This document shows positions 1 through 6,413 of a stretch of DNA of 12,908 nucleotides, piece by piece. A program made the translations under genes and the position numbers. The stretch's first letter is position 1. The number at the start of each line of letters is the position of its first letter. The notes below the pieces were generated by a model. That model was given only the letters and a program-made list of their open reading frames with translations. It was not told the DNA's origin and did no database searches. Origin of the DNA: Oscillospiraceae bacterium (GTDB lineage: Bacteria; Bacillota; Clostridia; Oscillospirales; Ruminococcaceae); the NCBI GenBank assembly GCA_031285645.1, contig JAITVU010000275.1, positions 1-12,908 on the forward strand. The letters are read 5' to 3'.

Positions 1-321
1 TTTTGTGTAACTTTTTAAAAGCGCCAGCTCGGATATATTGTTATCTTCCGATGAAATCACAAGGCGCTGCTCCGATTCATCCGCAAGCATCTGCTCGAAG
101 GCATCGAAGATAGTCTGCGCCGGTGTCCAATCCGAATGATGATGGTCATTGTTCTCGCTCAACTCACATTGGATATCCCATATCCGTAATTCCTTTGACC
201 CGGCCACGGAAAACGTTCCTTTTCCAATCCCGTCATAAGTCTCTATATCCCGCTCGGCGTCGGACTTAACATCCGTAACGCCGTAAAGGGCTGTATCGCC
301 TATATATACATCGTATTGCAT
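1..321 (-). CDS. Tail/baseplate-proximal protein (partial, 3' end outside window)
   Basis: This frame starts at ATG 321, in a TAATG overlap with the tape measure stop, and stays open for 107 codons to the window edge. It begins MQYDVYIGDTALYGVTDVKS and continues with GTFSVAGSKELRIWDIQCEL and then an acidic, His-bearing stretch (ENNDHHHSDW, about 60-69). A helix follows with AQTIFDAFEQMLADESEQR. It is mostly beta in the first half. In PBSX-like phages the gene after the tape measure encodes a LysM-bearing or hub-linked tail protein (XkdP-like). The visible part does not show a LysM motif, and I cannot say more than that it is a tail protein by position. The TA-rich leader has no strong ribosome site, so coupling to the tape measure gene is likely. 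Confidence 0.75.
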   Translation of the reverse strand, partial: MQYDVYIGDTALYGVTDVKSDAERDIETYDGIGKGTFSVAGSKELRIWDIQCELSENNDHHHSDWTPAQTIFDAFEQMLADESEQRLVISSEDNNISELALLKSYTK

Positions 322-1748
322 TAATGATCCCCCTTTGGCATAGCCTCAATAGCAGTTTCCAGCCCTTCAACCAATCGCTCCGTTACCTCATCCGCGTCGG
401 CCGTTTTTTCGATAGTCTGCCCAAAAATATTGACCTGTGGCGCTAATGTGGCTGTTGAAAAGCTCGCAAAGAATTTCTTTCCCGCGATATCCAAAAGATA
501 CCGCATGTTTTCCTGTTCAATCTCGACATTGCCCGATACCTTAATGGGATCGCTGTTCGCAACCTCAACATCTAAAGGCCCCAAACCGTTAAGCGCCATA
601 TCCGCGTTTGCGCGGGTTTGTTCAAAACTTTCCTTCATGTCCTGGAATTCTTTATCGACGTCGCCGGTTAAATGGATACCGAGTCCGACACCGACGGCGG
701 CCCCGCCAAGCGCCGTTAAAATTCCGAATATGGGGTTAATGCTGGTATGAAAGATCGTCGCGGCTGCGGCTGCGGCAAGCATTGAGGCTTTAATCGCAAT
801 AAAGGCACCGGCTGCGCCAAAGATAATGGGAATCAATATATCTGTGTTTTCACTGACCCATGCTATACCGTTCCCGATCATTGACATGCCGTTCACTATC
901 ATGTTGATAAAAGGCTGATACTTACCGGCCTGTAACTCAGCATTAAGGCGTATCATTGTTTCCGCCAGCGTCGCCACGACGGGCTGCGCCGCTTCACCGA
1001 TAGCCGCTTTAAGCTCCTGTCCGAATTTATTAGCTTGCGCCGACAGGTTGTTAAAGTTCCTGTCCACAACTTCCTGAGACGCACCGAATTTATTAAGTGC
1101 GCTATCCAGTATGTCCAACTTACCGGACAAATCAGCCGCCCTTAATTCCTCACCGGACACGCCAGATATACCAAAGCGGTTACGCAATGAAAGCACCTCG
1201 CCGCCTATGGCCTCCTTAAGCGCAAAAACAGCACCCTCCGCTCCCTGTGTCGGGTCTTTGGCGTAAAGGCGCTCCATCATGTTCATGAGGCGTTCGACCT
1301 CATTGATGTTACGTGTCAAAGGCAGGAAATTGGTCATGCCTTTGGCGATATTCTCGCGGCCCAATACCGACTTGTCGCGCGCGTAGGCGCTGACATAGTT
1401 ATACATGGCCGTACCGGCCGAGTCGCTGTTAAGTAACCCCTGGAATGTATTAAGTTGCGATTTCTGCGTATCGCCTAATTTTATTGCTGAAAACATGCCG
1501 TCTATGGCCTTCTTTGCGAGATAGGCCACGGAAACGAGCTTGGTTATGCGTCCGGCTAAATTATCAACCCCGGAAGACGCAACGCCGGTTGACCCGCGCA
1601 TATCTTCCATGGTTCTGTTGAATTTCTGCGTAACATTATCTATTTTTTCCTGTTTCTTGGCAAAGGAATCCTGAGAGCGCATAATCTTTGTTATCGCCGT
1701 CGTATATCTGTCATTAATTGCAAATACAGCGGCGAGTGTGTTAGACAC
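321..1748 (-). CDS. Tail tape measure protein
   Basis: This 475-residue protein sets tail length and fills the tube lumen until ejection. It has the tape measure build. An N-terminal helical or coiled-coil region (1-60, rich in Lys, Gln and Asn) comes first, followed by NTFQGLLNSDSAGTAMYNYV (100-119) in the conserved tape-measure domain seen in Firmicutes phages. A long hydrophobic stretch (303-360, with a run of Ala at 325-330) would be the segment thought to enter the membrane, and an acidic C-terminus follows. The start is GTG at 1748, chosen because AGAGGGTGG lies about 7 bases upstream. It is short for a contractile tail; by the common rule of about 0.15 nm per residue this gives a tail of roughly 70 nm. 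The stop overlaps the next ATG as TAATG. Confidence 0.88.
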   Translation of the reverse strand: MSNTLAAVFAINDRYTTAITKIMRSQDSFAKKQEKIDNVTQKFNRTMEDMRGSTGVASSGVDNLAGRITKLVSVAYLAKKAIDGMFSAIKLGDTQKSQLNTFQGLLNSDSAGTAMYNYVSAYARDKSVLGRENIAKGMTNFLPLTRNINEVERLMNMMERLYAKDPTQGAEGAVFALKEAIGGEVLSLRNRFGISGVSGEELRAADLSGKLDILDSALNKFGASQEVVDRNFNNLSAQANKFGQELKAAIGEAAQPVVATLAETMIRLNAELQAGKYQPFINMIVNGMSMIGNGIAWVSENTDILIPIIFGAAGAFIAIKASMLAAAAAATIFHTSINPIFGILTALGGAAVGVGLGIHLTGDVDKEFQDMKESFEQTRANADMALNGLGPLDVEVANSDPIKVSGNVEIEQENMRYLLDIAGKKFFASFSTATLAPQVNIFGQTIEKTADADEVTERLVEGLETAIEAMPKGDH

Positions 1749-1828
1749 GGCCCCACCCTCTTTCTTTTATAGGCACAATTTGGTAAAATGGACTCAGGTT
1801 CAAAAATAAAATGAAATGAGGCAAAAGC
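1749..1828 (+). promoter_or_regulatory. Candidate promoter region of the plus-strand gene
   Basis: This 80-base gap between the tape measure start and the plus-strand gene must hold the latter's promoter. It is AT-rich on the plus-strand side, with TAAAAT at 1784-1789 and again at 1807-1812, either of which could serve as a -10 element. No convincing TTGACA-like -35 lies at the right distance; the best is TTCTTT at 1762-1767. The ribosome site GAGG is at 1818-1821. On the other strand the same gap carries AGAGGGTGG, the ribosome site of the tape measure gene. Confidence 0.35.
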
Positions 1829-2209
1829 ATGAAGGTATGCAACCTGTGTGGCGCTATTTTCGACGACTCGGCATCTGATGACTGTCCAGATTGTGCAATT
1901 AATGCTCAGGCATCACAATCAAGGCCCATAAAAACCAAAAGCAGGAACGCAGAGGGATACCAGGCCCCATCTGCCGCTCCATATCCCGGGCGCAGCCAAT
2001 ACATACCATCTAACCCCGTCAGCATCATTTTCAAAATCATCGGATGGCTGATTATCGGCTTTGCTATCATTGCTGCGGTTATCAGTGGATCGTCTGAACA
2101 ATGGCAGCTTTATTCATTTGCTATCGCTGCCGTTGGCTGCATATCAGGTATTGGCTTTATCGGCATTGGCGAGATCATAAAGCTATTAAATATTATCGCA
2201 AACAGGTGA
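1829..2209 (+). CDS. Zinc-ribbon membrane protein, candidate moron gene
   Basis: This is the only gene on the plus strand, set between two tail genes of the minus strand. It encodes 126 residues. A tiny N-terminal zinc ribbon has paired cysteines CNLC (4-7) and CPDC (19-22). A Gly/Ser/Pro-rich linker with basic residues (27-63) follows, and then two hydrophobic segments (about 65-86 and 95-114), so it should sit in the membrane with the ribbon in the cytoplasm. GAGG lies 8 bases before ATG 1829. It is not part of the usual tail order, and its opposite direction means it needs its own promoter. That is the pattern of a moron: a gene expressed from the prophage for the host or for superinfection control. 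The exact role is not known to me. The opposing frames are shadows. Confidence 0.78.
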   Translation: MKVCNLCGAIFDDSASDDCPDCAINAQASQSRPIKTKSRNAEGYQAPSAAPYPGRSQYIPSNPVSIIFKIIGWLIIGFAIIAAVISGSSEQWQLYSFAIAAVGCISGIGFIGIGEIIKLLNIIANR

Positions 2210-2217
2210 ACCCGGCT

Positions 2218-2388
2218 CTATCCTTGTGGAATCTGCCTTTTCATCGTTTCACCGGCCACCATATCGCTTGCGACAATAGACGCCCTCTCGCGAATCGGGA
2301 TGCGCAAAAACTCAGAGGGCAAGATATCATGATTTTGCAAGGCAAGGTGGGCGTAAACCGCCATTCTGTCCTTGCCTTGCTTTATCAG
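2218..2388 (-). CDS. Frameshift extension of the tail assembly chaperone (long form)
   Basis: When ribosomes slip back one base at 2394-2388 they read 56 further residues in the -1 frame: LIKQGKDRMA, then VYAHLALQNHDILPSEFL and IPIRERASIVASDMVAGETM, and stop at TAG 2220-2218. The AxLAxxNHxILPSEFL...RERA pattern resembles the C-terminal part of the long chaperone form in other PBSX-like phages. The frame is free of stops from the slip point, and the long product would be 188 residues. The extension also has an internal ATG (2361), but with no ribosome site that I can see, so frameshifting is the better explanation. It fills the otherwise empty space between the short chaperone and the plus-strand gene. 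Confidence 0.85.
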   Translation of the reverse strand: MIKQGKDRMAVYAHLALQNHDILPSEFLRIPIRERASIVASDMVAGETMKRQIPQG

Positions 2389-2394
2389 TTTTTT
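2337..2394 (-). promoter_or_regulatory. Programmed -1 ribosomal frameshift signal
   Basis: The heptamer A AAA AAC (2394-2388) falls in the zero frame as AAA AAC, directly before TGA. After a 7-base spacer TGATAAA (2387-2381) comes a perfect 11-bp stem: GCAAGGCAAGG (2380-2370) pairs with CCTTGCCTTGC (2347-2337). The 22-base loop holds a smaller GGCG/CGCC stem. Slippery heptamer, 5-8 base spacer and stable stem are the defining parts of -1 frameshift sites, and all are seen directly. On the opposite strand the same stem is followed by a broken T-rich stretch (2381-2394). Confidence 0.88.
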
Positions 2395-2783
2395 GCTTCT
2401 TCCACCAGTTCATCGAAATCATCATTCAGTCGGTTATGCTCAAGGTAAACCTCATAAATTCGCGCAAGCTCTGCATCAGTCGTAAGCGCGACTAGCGCGT
2501 CTTTGGCCTTGAGAATCGGCCGCCCCTCACGTTCGGAAAGCCCCTTCAACAGTTCGGCATCGTGCAAATCTGGATATACAAGGGATTCGGCCGCATAGGT
2601 AAGTATAATCTCATTTGTATTACCTGTTGCCATTTCCGACTGTAGCGCCAGCGCTTCCTGCGACGTCAATTCTCTCAATTCCCATTCGATCACATTTCCT
2701 TCCTCATCCCGGAAAGCATTTGAAACAGGAAACTTGCGAGTCCCTTTTCTGACCGGATATAAAAAGCTTTTCAGGCTATCCAT
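2385..2783 (-). CDS. Tail assembly chaperone, XkdN-like (short form)
   Basis: This protein of 132 residues matches the XkdN family of tail assembly chaperones, which keep the tape measure protein soluble while the tube is built around it. Family features are SLKSFLYPVRKGTRKFPVSN (3-22), EGNVIEWELRELTSQEALAL (29-48) and VYPDLHDAELL. The start at 2783 is chosen because AGGAGG lies 10 bases before it. The longer frame from 2882 runs inside the tube gene and lacks such a site. The gene ends GAA GCA AAA AAC TGA: the last two sense codons are the slippery site of a -1 frameshift, so part of the product continues into the 56-residue extension that ends at 2218. The short form stops at the TGA. The two forms are made at a set ratio in many tailed phages. 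Confidence 0.9.
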   Translation of the reverse strand: MDSLKSFLYPVRKGTRKFPVSNAFRDEEGNVIEWELRELTSQEALALQSEMATGNTNEIILTYAAESLVYPDLHDAELLKGLSEREGRPILKAKDALVALTTDAELARIYEVYLEHNRLNDDFDELVEEAKN

Positions 2784-2784
2784 G

Positions 2785-3300
2785 TTATACCGTCCTCCTG
2801 GTGATGTTCGGTGTGATATTGGTGCCGGTGACTCGCTGCGTCGTGCCGCCCTCCACAAAGCTTGATAGTATGGTGAAGTCATCCGCCGTCAAATCGCTTT
2901 GTATGACAGTGGGATCATCGGAATTGTCATCCAACCCGATCAAGCCCACCTTGTTCAAAATAACGCCTGATGCGAGTATTTCACATCGGCCCGATCCGGT
3001 CACTTCGGCGTAACCTTGAATCGTTATTTCCGGAAAGTCGGCCCCCTCTTTATAAGCCTCTATTGCTTTCATGAACTCCGATGTGCGATGATAATAAGAT
3101 ACTGTGCCAACAATACGAACCCCGCGCACGGCGTTTTGTTCGACGCGCTCCTTAAGAAATCGTTTGGTACCTTTAATCTGTTCCGTATCGATTGTGAGGG
3201 CCGAAATAAGGAATGCGGGTACGGTTCGGCCGCTAATTGTTATATATCCGTCCCCGTCATGTCCTGACGGGAGGTTCTTTAATTGTTCTCGTCTGTACAT
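2785..3300 (-). CDS. Tail tube protein, XkdM-like
   Basis: This 171-residue protein builds the inner tail tube under the sheath. It matches the XkdM/DUF2001 family in length and in the pattern PSGHDGDGYITISGRTVPAF (11-30), a start with ISG...PAF strands. A middle block with GVRIVGTVSYYHRTSEFM (60-77) is also typical, as is the Gly-rich, beta-dominated rest (ITIQGYAEVTGSGRCEILAS and so on). It stands directly after the sheath, the invariant order in contractile tails. TAAGGAGGATTT precedes the ATG, so the sheath stop lies inside the ribosome site and the two genes should be translated in a linked way. The C-terminus runs into the chaperone leader, where its TAA sits one base before the chaperone ATG. 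Confidence 0.9.
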   Translation of the reverse strand: MYRREQLKNLPSGHDGDGYITISGRTVPAFLISALTIDTEQIKGTKRFLKERVEQNAVRGVRIVGTVSYYHRTSEFMKAIEAYKEGADFPEITIQGYAEVTGSGRCEILASGVILNKVGLIGLDDNSDDPTVIQSDLTADDFTILSSFVEGGTTQRVTGTNITPNITRRTV

Positions 3301-3309
3301 AAATCCTCC

Positions 3310-4581
3310 TTACAGTGCTGTAACGGTGACGTAAATTTTATCCGTCGTGTCGGCGACCTTTATACCCACTCTGACCAAAACAGAATCACGGCTCGTACCC
3401 TGTTCGACCGTTACGTCAACAGCCTCAAAGTCTTCAATATACCCCGGATCGGCGTAATGCTTTTTGGACATATCAACAATCATACCCTTAATCTGAGCGC
3501 GGCCGTCTTTGCTGTTGCGGATTTTACCCACGGCCCGTGTATCAAGAAGATATTGCAAATCCATTTCGTACATATCGAGTGTGCGCATCACAAGGCCCTT
3601 GCGGAAATCCTCCGGTTGTTCAGCCGTAAAGGTTGTCAGGCTGTTAATGTCATACAGGACGGTCGGCGCATTGTGACGCATCACAAAAAGGATTTCACCG
3701 GCTTTGGTCTTAAGTTCCTGTTGCGGAACGGACAAACGCGGGTTAACATCTGTCCACCCGATAACAGGCGCGTAGAAAGTTGCGCTGCCCTCGATTCCTT
3801 GCATGGCCAGAATACCCGCCATAGTCGCGCAAGCCTCATTCGGCGTGAGGTCATATGCAAGCGTCTTGCCGCCGATGGTGGAGTTGTAAACCGCCGGGTT
3901 ATTAGCCGCAACGCCGTTAGCGACGATCTGCACCATGTTATCACGGTCTCTCTGCTCATTGGTGAAGTTGACCAGTCCGGCCGCCGTACTCGCATCAGTG
4001 CCGGTGTAGACCATGACATTATAGTCATACTTCTGTATCTCAGCTTTGTAAGCTTCGTAGTCGGCGGCTGTAATCACAGCGTCGGCTCCGCCTTCCAGGA
4101 CAATGGACGCCCTGTTGAGTGTCCCCTCTCCCACTATTTCAATAAAGCCGTTCGGCCGAAACGCGGCGACATCAGTAATGTTCTGGCTGTCTACTTCCAG
4201 CGTTTCAAGAAAGGTCTTGATGGTAAAGCCACCCTGTATGGTGTCGACGGTGACATGAATGTCGTTACCTCTTAAGCCGCCATATATAGCCACAGCCGTT
4301 ACATCGTCGGCAAGTTCCCCCCTCGCTTTATTCCCTTCACCCAGGCGATACAGGATCAATTCATTGGCATAGTTCATGATCTCGTTGACGATTTTCATTT
4401 TTTCATCCGACCGCGCATAACCTAATGCCAAAAGGGTGTCGGCGCCCTTTCGTATGCTTGTCACCTTATCGCCCCAACTCAGGGGAAGCGCTGTTGTGAC
4501 AATGCCTGAAACAGTCCGGGACGTTTCCCTGTCCCCGGCGACCGTCTCTATATATACGCCCGGTAAAATAGCGTTTATCAT
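3310..4581 (-). CDS. Contractile tail sheath protein, XkdK-like
   Basis: This 423-residue protein forms the contractile outer layer around the tail tube. The start ILPGVYIETVAG (5-16) is the canonical sheath N-terminus (PGVY.E). The C-terminal sheath domain follows, with MIVDMSKKHYADPGYIEDFE (367-386) and the closing strand VLVRVGIKVADTTDKIYVTV, the kind that inserts into neighbouring subunits. The length suits PBSX XkdK (roughly 430-470). An AAGGAG ribosome site lies 9 bases before ATG 4581, and the start overlaps the preceding stop as ATGA. Its presence shows that the virion has a contractile tail. The match is of sheath type rather than pyocin or T4 length. The stop codon TAA is itself the first bases of the tube gene's ribosome site. 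Confidence 0.95.
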   Translation of the reverse strand: MINAILPGVYIETVAGDRETSRTVSGIVTTALPLSWGDKVTSIRKGADTLLALGYARSDEKMKIVNEIMNYANELILYRLGEGNKARGELADDVTAVAIYGGLRGNDIHVTVDTIQGGFTIKTFLETLEVDSQNITDVAAFRPNGFIEIVGEGTLNRASIVLEGGADAVITAADYEAYKAEIQKYDYNVMVYTGTDASTAAGLVNFTNEQRDRDNMVQIVANGVAANNPAVYNSTIGGKTLAYDLTPNEACATMAGILAMQGIEGSATFYAPVIGWTDVNPRLSVPQQELKTKAGEILFVMRHNAPTVLYDINSLTTFTAEQPEDFRKGLVMRTLDMYEMDLQYLLDTRAVGKIRNSKDGRAQIKGMIVDMSKKHYADPGYIEDFEAVDVTVEQGTSRDSVLVRVGIKVADTTDKIYVTVTAL

Positions 4582-5057
4582 GTATTCAACTCCTTATCTG
4601 CGATGCGGATTAACGGATCATCCGCAATAGTCTGTTGGTAGGCGTAGAAATTGCACACGACATGCCCCACATTGTCCGTGATATCGCTTTCTTTCGTATA
4701 GCAGGTAAATATGTTTTCGGTGTGGCTCACGGTGTTGAGACTGTCCGCGATCATAAAGACCACATTAGTTATCTCGGTATTGGCCGCCTGATCCTCCGGC
4801 CAGTATGTAATCTCCGCACCGAAATCGTGCCGGTCTGTAGAGCCAAGCTTACGTTGCGTATTCAGGTCGTAACAGTCTATCCATATGGATGGTGTTTCCG
4901 CTCCCTGGCTCTGCGCCCCTATATATGTGGTTATGTCGGGGAATAGTCCGGTCGTAAAATTGGCTAGCGCAATTAAAAGATTATCTAAAAGGGTGGTTTT
5001 GCCGCTTTTAATCCGCTCGTTAAGCGCTTGCCCGATGATGATGTTTTCGTTAAGCAT
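4578..5057 (-). CDS. Tail terminator/tail completion protein
   Basis: This protein of about 159 residues lies between the gp10-like protein and the sheath, where the tail terminator is expected. I take the ATG at 5057, just after the preceding stop. A longer frame from 5132 would run through the gp10-like gene in another frame, and its first 25 residues look like antisense noise. The sequence has an N-terminal helix (LLDNLLIALANFTTGLFPD), a strand SIWIDCYDLNTQRKLG and then HDFGAEITYWPEDQAANTEI, followed by a helix with FMIADSLNTVSH. The end is beta-rich. The order helix, strands, I.Y.P, helix is typical of tail terminator-like phage proteins. The ribosome site is weak (GGGG). The stop overlaps the sheath start as ATGA. 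Confidence 0.7.
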   Translation of the reverse strand: MLNENIIIGQALNERIKSGKTTLLDNLLIALANFTTGLFPDITTYIGAQSQGAETPSIWIDCYDLNTQRKLGSTDRHDFGAEITYWPEDQAANTEITNVVFMIADSLNTVSHTENIFTCYTKESDITDNVGHVVCNFYAYQQTIADDPLIRIADKELNT

Positions 5058-5058
5058 A

Positions 5059-5550
5059 TCAAAACCCCGTCTTGTTCTTGACGCGCTGTATTTCGAGCCT
5101 GAACAGGCTTTCGGCCTGTCTTCTTGCCTCATTCATACCCTGTTCGAGCATGCGCACGCCCTTGACATAACCGACCGTTATTTTATCCTTGTTCACCACT
5201 CTGTGACCGTTATTGACATAGATGGCGTACTCAACACTGTTTTCATATCCCGACACCCATGAATTTCCTGCCTTTCGCGTCTTGGATTTCAGCCAGCCGC
5301 GGCGAAGGGTACCCCCTTGCTTCTTAAATGATGTTGTAAATTGGACAATGCGCAATCGCGGCTTTTTCGCGACAAAGATTACTTCTTTGTCGTATACCCC
5401 TACAGGTGTATTCTTTTTTGTCTCAGCAAGGCCGACATCAGCCATTCGGCTAACGACGCGGCGTGCGCTCTCATCACATTCCCCACCGGCCTGTAAAAGC
5501 TGCTCGCGGAACCGGGCAAAATTCTGCCTGTTTATAACGACTGTATTCAT
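5059..5550 (-). CDS. HK97 gp10-like tail completion protein
   Basis: This 163-residue protein resembles the HK97 gp10 family, which joins the tail to the head neck. The family pattern is visible. An N-terminal helix FARFREQLLQAGGECDESAR is followed by VVSRMADVGLAETKKNTPVG, the residues before the TPVxxG turn that marks the family. Next comes a strand block with GTLRRGWL, then YAIYVNNGHR, the common Y..Y.E/N.GH.. signature (here NNGHR). It ends in a long amphipathic helix, ARRQAESLFRLEIQRVKNK. It starts in a TAATG overlap with the preceding gene and ends two bases before the next ATG. The family match is good; the exact role in this virion is inferred from the family. Confidence 0.88.
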   Translation of the reverse strand: MNTVVINRQNFARFREQLLQAGGECDESARRVVSRMADVGLAETKKNTPVGVYDKEVIFVAKKPRLRIVQFTTSFKKQGGTLRRGWLKSKTRKAGNSWVSGYENSVEYAIYVNNGHRVVNKDKITVGYVKGVRMLEQGMNEARRQAESLFRLEIQRVKNKTGF

Positions 5551-5909
5551 TAAACAACCTTCTCCGCTTTTACGGGAATCACATTAACAAATGTCCTGTG
5601 AAACGGCTGCCCCGCAATACCCTTCCACGTCTGCCCATTGTGCGTTATTTCCAGTGCATCACCATCAATAATTACAATATCTGTATCAATATGGAGGGAA
5701 AAACTCGGATTGATAACGGCCGCCGTCTGCGTCTGTTCATGTGGTGCCGGGGAACTTTGGGACAGATGACAAGGGACAGATTGATAGACTGTCTTAGGCT
5801 TCATGACATTCCCATCCTTTTGATTGCGCCGTACCGTTACGCTGTCCCCCCATAAGCTTTGTATAGCGTCTTTGCCCTGATCTATCACACCCTGTGGCAA
5901 TCGCATCAT
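5550..5909 (-). CDS. Head closure/head-tail joining protein, SPP1 gp16-like
   Basis: This 119-residue protein is likely the head completion (stopper) ring under the connector. The build is a short N-terminal helix (MRLPQGVIDQGKDAIQSLWG) and then beta strands: DSVTVRRN, TVYQSVPCHLS, INPSFSLHIDTDIVIIDG, DALEITHNGQTWKGIAGQPF and TFVNVIPVKAEKV. That beta-barrel pattern with an H.NGQ.W loop is typical of head closure proteins of the gp16/YqbH class. An AGGAGG ribosome site lies 5 bases before the first of two adjacent ATGs (5909 and 5906). Its stop TAA overlaps the next ATG as TAATG. The assignment follows from fold-like pattern and from position in the conserved order connector, closure, gp10-like, terminator. 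Confidence 0.78.
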   Translation of the reverse strand: MMRLPQGVIDQGKDAIQSLWGDSVTVRRNQKDGNVMKPKTVYQSVPCHLSQSSPAPHEQTQTAAVINPSFSLHIDTDIVIIDGDALEITHNGQTWKGIAGQPFHRTFVNVIPVKAEKVV

Positions 5910-6274
5910 GGCATCCTCCTGTAGCGCGCAATCAGGCTTTGTATGCCCGGTAATATTGCCTCAAGACCGCTGCTTGCTGTATCGCTCGCATACGTGACGG
6001 TGGTATCCCCATCTGCTACAGATTTGACCGCCCCGATAGCTCCGCCCGATTCGGTGTTTGCATACATATTGTGTGAAAGCTCTGCCCAGGCATAAAACAA
6101 CCCGTCAGGAACCATTGCCCTGACGGGTATATTGCATGCCGATAAAATACAGTCTTTTGCCTGATCTATGTATGACTGCGCGGCTGTAAAATCATGTTCA
6201 TTTTTGAGCCAGCCCCGGTCTTTCCACACATTCAGAACATCAGCGCTATTCCTTGCCACCGTCATCACCCGCAT
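5906..6274 (-). CDS. Head-tail connector protein, SPP1 gp15/HK97 gp6-like
   Basis: This protein of about 122 residues is likely the adaptor ring below the portal. It is mostly helical, with YIDQAKDCILSACNIP near the N-terminal third, an AELSHNMYANTESGG helix in the middle and a C-terminal LEAILPGIQSLIARYRR helix. That build resembles gp6/gp15 connector proteins that begin with a run of short helices. The start is unsure: ATGs at 6274 and 6265 and a TTG at 6280 are all in frame inside the preceding small gene, and none has a strong ribosome site. I chose the first ATG. The 3' end overlaps the next gene in an ATGATG context. Position after the capsid protein is the main support. Confidence 0.78.
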   Translation of the reverse strand: MRVMTVARNSADVLNVWKDRGWLKNEHDFTAAQSYIDQAKDCILSACNIPVRAMVPDGLFYAWAELSHNMYANTESGGAIGAVKSVADGDTTVTYASDTASSGLEAILPGIQSLIARYRRMP

Positions 6275-6413
6275 ACTCAAAGCCGTAGCTTTCGTCCATC
6301 TTTTTAAGTGATTCCAAAGCCTTTTTATCCGTTACAGCCGCCTCGCCGTTCTCGAACTTGACGCCGAGATCGTATATATGCAGCTGCGGATATTTAGTGC
6401 ATTTCACTGTCAT
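6246..6413 (-). CDS. Small 55-residue protein after the capsid gene
   Basis: This short frame begins MTVKCTKYPQLHIYDLGVKF and ends EYAGDDGGKE before TAG at 6248-6246. It is supported by an ATGA overlap with the capsid stop and by filling the otherwise empty gap between the capsid and connector genes. The N-terminal half looks like a beta hairpin around KYPQLHIYDLGVKFENG (7-23). A short helix, DKKALESLKKMDESYG, lies at 29-44, and the tail is acidic. Small proteins of this build sit after the capsid gene in many Firmicutes phages, where some act as head decoration or as accessory genes of unknown role. No function is claimed. Its last 29 bases overlap the start of the connector gene in another frame. 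Confidence 0.72.
   Translation of the reverse strand: MTVKCTKYPQLHIYDLGVKFENGEAAVTDKKALESLKKMDESYGFEYAGDDGGKE

Noticed and set aside
2101..2448. 115-residue plus-strand frame overlapping the end of the membrane gene
   Set aside because: It runs antisense through the frameshift extension and the chaperone end, has no ribosome site, and its sequence is low in recognisable pattern.
3283..4275. 330-residue open frame on the plus strand
   Set aside because: It is antisense to the tail sheath gene, which has clear family motifs and a good ribosome site; the plus frame has no recognisable domain and no ribosome site.
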